This document shows positions 13,602-17,539 of a stretch of 17,539 nt of DNA, in pieces. The notes under the pieces are model-generated. The model had not been told where the DNA came from. It worked only from the letters and a program-made list of their open reading frames with translations, and did not search any database. The position numbers and the translations under genes are program-made. Source of the DNA: Pseudomonadota bacterium. Lineage in GTDB: Bacteria; Myxococcota_A; Polyangia; Polyangiales; Polyangiaceae. The DNA lies in contig JAEYVE010000053.1 in assembly GCA_023432025.1 (NCBI GenBank), positions 1 to 17,539 on the forward strand, in the 5' to 3' direction. The stretch's first letter is position 1; each line of letters begins with the position of its first letter.

Positions 13602-15044
13602 ATGCATCGAGGATTGAAGTGGACCGGGGTCGTCCTGTCGCTCGCGCCGCTTCTGGGCGCCTGCTCCGGGGACGACGCGGGCGCGTCGGAGGCGGACAAC
13701 ACGGGCGGCGTCGCCTCGTCGACGGGAGGCGCGTACGGCAGCGGCGGTCAGGTCGGCAGCGGCGGTCAGGAGGGCAGCGGCGGCTTCGTCCCGAGCGGCG
13801 GAGCGAGCGGAGCGGGAGGAGTCGTCGGCTCGGGAGGCGTCGTCGACAGCGGCGGCTCCGGCGGCGACGCGACCGGCGGCACCACGACGGGCGGCAGCGG
13901 CGGCACCCAGGGCGCGGGCGGCTCCGGCGGCGCCTCGGAGTGGTTTCCGTGTGACGCCGCGCCCAACACCTATGACGTCACGGTCATCGGCGCGGGCAAC
14001 TCCTGGACCGTCAGCGGCGGAAACGGCGGCGACGCCAACCACGACGGTCTCCAAGCTGCCATGACGGCCGGCTTCGGACGCCTGACGGCGGCGCGCACCA
14101 CCAAACAGACGATGCTGGTCCAAGGAAACGGCACCGTCGATGCCAGCGCGCAGCTGCGCTTGCCGAGCTACGTGGTGCTGAACGTTTGCGGCACCATCGA
14201 GGTGACGGGCACCGCGAGCGGCTCGGACCGCTCGCCGCTCTACGCGCGCGGGGCCACGGACATCGACATTCCGCACGTGCGCATCACCGGCAACCCGCAG
14301 TACGGAATGTTCTTTCGCCAAGTGAGCAACATTCACTTGGGCATCGTGGACCTGGCGTTCAACAAGGCGAGCTCCGGCATCGGCGTACGCATCGACAACA
14401 ACCCGAGCAGCAACGGACCGAAGGTCACCAACATCCAAATCGACCACATTACCGCGGACGGCTGCGGCAGCCACGCGCTCGAAACCTACGGCGTGGACGA
14501 CCTCCGCGTGGGGCGCGTCGAAGGCACGAATCTCGGGGAGTGTGGCGTGCTCTTGAACGACACCGTCAACGCCGAGGTAGGCGCCGTACATTGCGAAAAC
14601 TGTGCGACCGGCACCGGCTACGCAGCGTTTCGTATCGCGAACAGCGCCGGAAAAATCGGCAGCGATTGGCCCGCCGGAAACATTCACGTCGGCGAAGTGT
14701 TCGCTCGCGGCGGCGGGCGCGGCATTTTCTCCGTGTCGGGGAGCGGCGGGCTCACGATCGATCGCATCGACATCGCTGACACGGGCAATAACCCCATCCT
14801 GCTCCAAAATTGCTACAACACGACCATCGCGGCCGAGTCCGGCACCGTGTCCCGAGGCAGCGTGATCCTCAGCAACGACACGAACAACACGAACAACGGC
14901 ACCTACGAGCCCTCACGGAACGTGACTCTGCAAAACCTCACGCTCTCGAACGGCGCCAGCGTGAGCGAGGCCTGGTGCGATCTGGGCGACAGAGGCAACC
15001 GCGCCCGAAACATTTCCGGCGGCTCCGTCAGCATGTGCAACTGA
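13602..15044 (+). CDS. tethered right-handed beta-helix lipoprotein
   Basis: A 480-aa exported protein. The signal ends in lipobox LGAC (Cys21). Residues 34-113 form a very Gly/Ser-rich tether, and 125-480 look like a right-handed parallel beta-helix of the pectate-lyase fold. Evidence for the helix is recurring short strands with Asn/Gly turns (VRITGNPQYGMFFRQVSN, IQIDHITADGCGSHALETYG, VTLQNLTLSNGASVSEAWC) and rungs of about 22-28 residues. Paired cysteines (117, 196, 288, 314, 331, 334, 404, 459, 479) fit an extracytoplasmic, disulfide-stabilised domain. Such folds usually bind or cleave polysaccharides, but I see no diagnostic catalytic set, so it may be a binding protein. ATG 13602 starts the signal peptide, with GGAGGAG 11 bases upstream. 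A longer frame to 13509 has no signal peptide at its start. Confidence 0.85.
   Translation: MHRGLKWTGVVLSLAPLLGACSGDDAGASEADNTGGVASSTGGAYGSGGQVGSGGQEGSGGFVPSGGASGAGGVVGSGGVVDSGGSGGDATGGTTTGGSGGTQGAGGSGGASEWFPCDAAPNTYDVTVIGAGNSWTVSGGNGGDANHDGLQAAMTAGFGRLTAARTTKQTMLVQGNGTVDASAQLRLPSYVVLNVCGTIEVTGTASGSDRSPLYARGATDIDIPHVRITGNPQYGMFFRQVSNIHLGIVDLAFNKASSGIGVRIDNNPSSNGPKVTNIQIDHITADGCGSHALETYGVDDLRVGRVEGTNLGECGVLLNDTVNAEVGAVHCENCATGTGYAAFRIANSAGKIGSDWPAGNIHVGEVFARGGGRGIFSVSGSGGLTIDRIDIADTGNNPILLQNCYNTTIAAESGTVSRGSVILSNDTNNTNNGTYEPSRNVTLQNLTLSNGASVSEAWCDLGDRGNRARNISGGSVSMCN
13737..13784. repeat. 18-bp tandem repeat within the Gly/Ser tether
   Basis: GGCAGCGGCGGTCAGG begins at 13737 and again at 13755, with a shortened copy (GGCAGCGGCGG) at 13773. 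The 18-bp period encodes six-residue GSGGQx units. The rest of the tether to about 13938 is degenerate Gly/Ser repeat. Slippage here could change tether length in frame. Confidence 0.75.
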
Positions 15045-15241
15045 AGACGCGCGGCGCATGTGGAGCCGAGTGGGCAAAGCGCGCCGTGTTCCCCACCTCG
15101 CACGCCGGGGGGATTGGGCCAATAAGCCGGCAAACCGAGCCTGAGCGCCGGCGCGCCCACGCCCGTGAATCGGCCGGGAGGGAGCGGCTGCCGCGGACTC
15201 ATCGTGGCTCCTGGTATCCGGCGCGAAGCTGGTATAGGCAA

Positions 15242-15796
15242 ATGGTCCGTATGGCTGAATTCAGCGATCGGGACGGGGCCAAGGCGCTCTTGGAAAGCAC
15301 GCTCGAAGAGCTCTCTGCGGTCCAACGTGAGCAGCTCATCGATGCGTGCATCGACCAATTTCGGGAGCCGAAGTACCCGTCCTTGCCTCCAGGAATCGCC
15401 GCGCCGCTCGTGATTCCGCGCATGCACTGGGTGATTCGCCCCGAAGATTTGGCGGCTGTCCAAACCTTCGCGGATGCGCTGCGTACCCAAGCGAGCACGG
15501 CGCCCTTCACGTCCGTCAAGGGCGTGACGCTGACGGATGTGCTCCCCGCTGCCTTTCTTCTGTACAAGCGCCTGCACAAGCTCGGCATCACTCTCACGAT
15601 CGACCAATGTCAGGCGCTGGTGGCGCTGCAGCGCGCAGGCTCTCCGGCAACGTCGAGCGAGCTGACCAAACACACGGCTCTGACGGTCCAAGAGCTGGAG
15701 CAGACTCTTCGCTCGCTCACCGAGCTGCGCTGTAGTGACGGGAGCGCACTCGACGTCTCCTGCGACGCCGAAGGTCGCTGGTCCGCGCGCCAGTAG
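15242..15796 (+). CDS. 184-aa protein of unknown function, possible winged-helix C-terminus
   Basis: A 184-aa soluble protein with no signal peptide. It starts at ATG 15242, or at ATG 15251 three codons on; neither has a strong ribosome site. The frame stays open to 14810, but the upstream part overlaps the beta-helix gene and is not coding-like. Residues 1-40 are helical (LLESTLEELSAVQREQLIDA). Residues about 118-178 (DQCQALVALQRAGSPATSSE, then LTVQELEQTLRSLTELR and a short beta hairpin) have the look of a MarR-like winged helix: recognition helix plus wing. This is a weak structural guess. It lies 96 bp upstream of the catalase on the same strand and might regulate it or merely neighbour it. 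Confidence 0.7.
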   Translation: MVRMAEFSDRDGAKALLESTLEELSAVQREQLIDACIDQFREPKYPSLPPGIAAPLVIPRMHWVIRPEDLAAVQTFADALRTQASTAPFTSVKGVTLTDVLPAAFLLYKRLHKLGITLTIDQCQALVALQRAGSPATSSELTKHTALTVQELEQTLRSLTELRCSDGSALDVSCDAEGRWSARQ

Positions 15797-15892
15797 CGTG
15801 CAACCCTCCTCTTTCGAACCGTCGGGGGTCGGGTCGCGCATTGCGAGCACCTCGGTCCCCGGCCGACGCATTTCGAAGGGGAAACCGAGATC

Positions 15893-17329
15893 ATGCCCAC
15901 GAAGAAACTCACGACGGCCGCAGGCGCGCCCGTCGCGGACAACCAGAACACGTTGACCGCCGGCCTCAGAGGCCCGGCCTTGCTCCAAGACGTGTGGTTG
16001 CTCGAAAAGCTGGGGCACTTTCACCGGGAGGTGATCCCCGAGCGGCGCATGCACGCCAAGGGCTCGGGCGCTTACGGCACCTTCACCGTGACAGCGGACA
16101 TCACCCGGTACACGCGCGCCAAGATTTTTTCGAAGGTCGGCAAGCAAACGGAGCTGTTCGCGCGCTTCACCACCGTGGCCGGCGAGCGCGGCGCCGCCGA
16201 CGCAGAACGCGACATTCGTGGCTTCGCCGTCAAGTTCTACACGGAGGAAGGCAACTGGGATCTGGTGGGCAACAACACCCCCGTCTTCTTCTTTCGAGAT
16301 CCGCTGAAGTTCATCGACTTGAACCACGCGGTGAAGCGGGACCCGCGCACCAACCTGCGGAGCGCCAGGAACAACTGGGACTTTTGGACGCTGCTGCCCG
16401 AGGCGCTGCACCAAGTCACCATCGTGATGAGCGACCGAGGCATTCCCGCCAGCTACCGCCACATGCACGGGTTCGGCAGCCACACCTTCAGCTTCATCAA
16501 TGCCGAAAACGAACGGCACTGGGTCAAGTTTCATTTTCGCTCGCAGCAGGGCATCAAGAACCTGAGCGACCAAGAAGCCGCGGCGCTGATCGGCCAAGAC
16601 CGCGAGAGCCACCAGCGGGATTTGTACGAGAGCCTCGAGCGCGGCGACTTCCCGAAGTGGAAGCTCTTCGTGCAAATCATGCCAGAGAGCGACGCGGCGA
16701 AGGTGCCCTACAACCCGTTCGACCTGACCAAGGTTTGGCCCCACGCGGACTACCCCTTGCAGGAAGTCGGCGTGATGGAGCTGAACCGCAACCCGGAGAA
16801 CTTCTTCGCCGAGGTGGAGCAGTCGGCGTTCAACCCTGCGTCCGTCGTGCCGGGCATCGGCTTTTCACCGGACCGCATGCTGCAGGCTCGCCTCTTTTCG
16901 TACGGGGATGCACAGCGCTACCGCCTCGGCGTCAACCATCACCAAATCCCCGTCAACGCGCCGCGCTGCCCCGTCCACAGCTTTCATCGGGACGGCCAAA
17001 TGCGCACGGACGGCAACCACGGCAGCACGCTGCACTACGAGCCCAATTCGTACGGCGAGTGGCAGGAGCAGCGCGACTTCCGTGAGCCGCCGCTGGCCAT
17101 CGATGGCGCGGCCGATCGCTGGGACCACCGCGTCGACGACGACTACTACTCTCAGCCGGGCGCGCTCTTTCGTCTGATGACGCCCGAGCTTCGCCAAGTG
17201 CTGTTCGACAACACGGCAAGGGCGCTCGGCGACGCACCCGAGGAAATCAAGCGACGCCACGTGGGCAACTGCGCAAAGGCCGACCCCGCCTACGGCGCCG
17301 GCGTCGCCAAAGCCCTCGGCCTCGAGTGA
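15893..17329 (+). CDS. monofunctional heme catalase, small-subunit type
   Basis: A 478-aa catalase converting hydrogen peroxide to water and oxygen. The length fits the small-subunit class. The catalytic distal His is His54 in PERRMHAKGSGAYG, and the distal Asn is about 127 in LVGNNTPVFFFRD. The proximal heme ligand is Tyr337 in the catalase signature RLFSYGDAQRYRLG, with Arg333 beside it. The conserved DIRGFAVKFYTEEGNWD and HGFGSHTFSFIN blocks are intact. No signal peptide is seen, so it is cytoplasmic. ATG 15893 is the natural family start; GAG and GGGG lie 5-13 bases upstream. With the lipoprotein SOD in the same window it gives a two-step superoxide/peroxide defence, although they are not one operon. 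Its last 40 bases overlap the convergent gene. Confidence 0.96.
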   Translation: MPTKKLTTAAGAPVADNQNTLTAGLRGPALLQDVWLLEKLGHFHREVIPERRMHAKGSGAYGTFTVTADITRYTRAKIFSKVGKQTELFARFTTVAGERGAADAERDIRGFAVKFYTEEGNWDLVGNNTPVFFFRDPLKFIDLNHAVKRDPRTNLRSARNNWDFWTLLPEALHQVTIVMSDRGIPASYRHMHGFGSHTFSFINAENERHWVKFHFRSQQGIKNLSDQEAAALIGQDRESHQRDLYESLERGDFPKWKLFVQIMPESDAAKVPYNPFDLTKVWPHADYPLQEVGVMELNRNPENFFAEVEQSAFNPASVVPGIGFSPDRMLQARLFSYGDAQRYRLGVNHHQIPVNAPRCPVHSFHRDGQMRTDGNHGSTLHYEPNSYGEWQEQRDFREPPLAIDGAADRWDHRVDDDYYSQPGALFRLMTPELRQVLFDNTARALGDAPEEIKRRHVGNCAKADPAYGAGVAKALGLE

Positions 17330-17539
17330 GACTCGAGCTTCCACGCCTCGCCGCGACGCACGAAGCGCGCAGCCCCTCGCACCACGACGGGCTGCGCGCC
17401 CGGCAACGTGACGTGCACCGCCTCGCTCGAGCGCACGACCAAGACGTTCCGTTCCGTCGTCAAACGCACGTGGGCTCCGCGCACGGTGAGCCGTGCTTCG
17501 AGCGCGTCCCAGCTCGCGGGCAAGCGAGGATCCACGTGG
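17290..17539 (-). CDS. C-terminal end of a GH65-like sugar phosphorylase/hydrolase (5' truncated by window edge)
   Basis: The last ~82 residues of a leftward gene that enters from the right edge and stops at TAG 17290-17292. The visible part, DPRLPASWDALEARLTVRGA then HVRLTTERNVLVVR and VHVTLPGAQPVVV, resembles the C-terminal beta-sandwich of glycoside hydrolase family 65 (maltose, trehalose and kojibiose phosphorylases). These typically read LPxxWxxLxFxVxxRGxxLxV. The catalytic barrel is outside the window, so substrate and activity cannot be told. The stop lies 40 bases inside the catalase 3' end, a tail-to-tail overlap. A GTG at 17535 is only the first available codon and not the real start. 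Confidence 0.55.
   Translation of the reverse strand, partial: HVDPRLPASWDALEARLTVRGAHVRLTTERNVLVVRSSEAVHVTLPGAQPVVVRGAARFVRRGEAWKLESHSRPRALATPAP

Noticed and set aside
13700..13940. Repetitive Gly/Ser region as a CRISPR or mobile repeat
   Set aside because: The repeats are in frame, short, degenerate and encode a lipoprotein tether; there are no spacers.
13065..14807. Long minus-strand frame opposite hemerythrin and the beta-helix gene (580 codons)
   Set aside because: It spans two real genes and an intergenic gap, and its composition is low-complexity Arg/Ala.
14903..16744. Long minus-strand frame opposite the 184-aa gene and catalase (613 codons)
   Set aside because: Catalase is unmistakable on the other strand; this frame crosses gene borders and has no recognisable motif.

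Overview
This is a high-GC window with coding regions strongly biased to G/C in third codon positions. The gene content points to a Gram-negative soil bacterium of the Myxococcota, most likely the Polyangia. The clues are several lipoproteins with Gly/Ser-rich tethers, a DUF1592-type/DUF1552 secreted gene pair, a free-standing multi-PAS histidine kinase, and an EF-G2-like GTPase. The taxonomic placement is inference from gene families and composition. No rRNA, tRNA, CRISPR array, insertion sequence or phage gene was seen; it reads as ordinary chromosome.

Layout, left to right. (1) The 3' end of an unrecognised Cys-containing protein (3-266, +). (2) A leftward block: a three-helix membrane protein (376-966), then a two-gene signalling operon in which a receiver-histidine kinase (3027-4184) is translationally coupled by a GTGA overlap to a triple-PAS histidine kinase (1051-3030). 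(3) A possible small basic protein (4399-4608, +) converging on a lipoprotein Cu/Zn superoxide dismutase (4612-5250, -). (4) A rightward pair: an 86-aa helical protein and an MgtC/SapB-family membrane protein, converging on a small 77-aa gene. (5) An EF-G2-like translational GTPase (6802-8847) and a DUF2934 protein (8972-9169). (6) A translationally coupled export pair: a lipoprotein with the DUF1587/1595/1592/1588/1585 architecture and a CxxCH motif (9302-10996), then a Tat-exported DUF1552 protein (10993-12381), closed by a textbook intrinsic terminator. (7) A small heptad-repeat lipoprotein (12439-12696, -) divergent from a hemerythrin-like protein (12910-13413, +). (8) A surface beta-helix lipoprotein on a Gly/Ser tether (13602-15044), a 184-aa protein of unknown function (15242-15796), and a small-subunit heme catalase (15893-17329). 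The catalase's 3' end overlaps, tail to tail, the end of a gene resembling the C-terminal domain of GH65 sugar phosphorylases/hydrolases.

Common themes are envelope and extracytoplasmic functions (four lipoproteins, one Tat substrate, two membrane proteins) and oxygen or oxidative-stress chemistry (SOD, catalase, hemerythrin, possible c-type heme). The least understood unit is the DUF1592-type/DUF1552 pair. The family is known but its function, as far as I know, is not. Also notable are the EF-G2-like GTPase, whose switch residues differ from canonical EF-G, and the coupled two-kinase signalling operon, which has no visible DNA-binding output.
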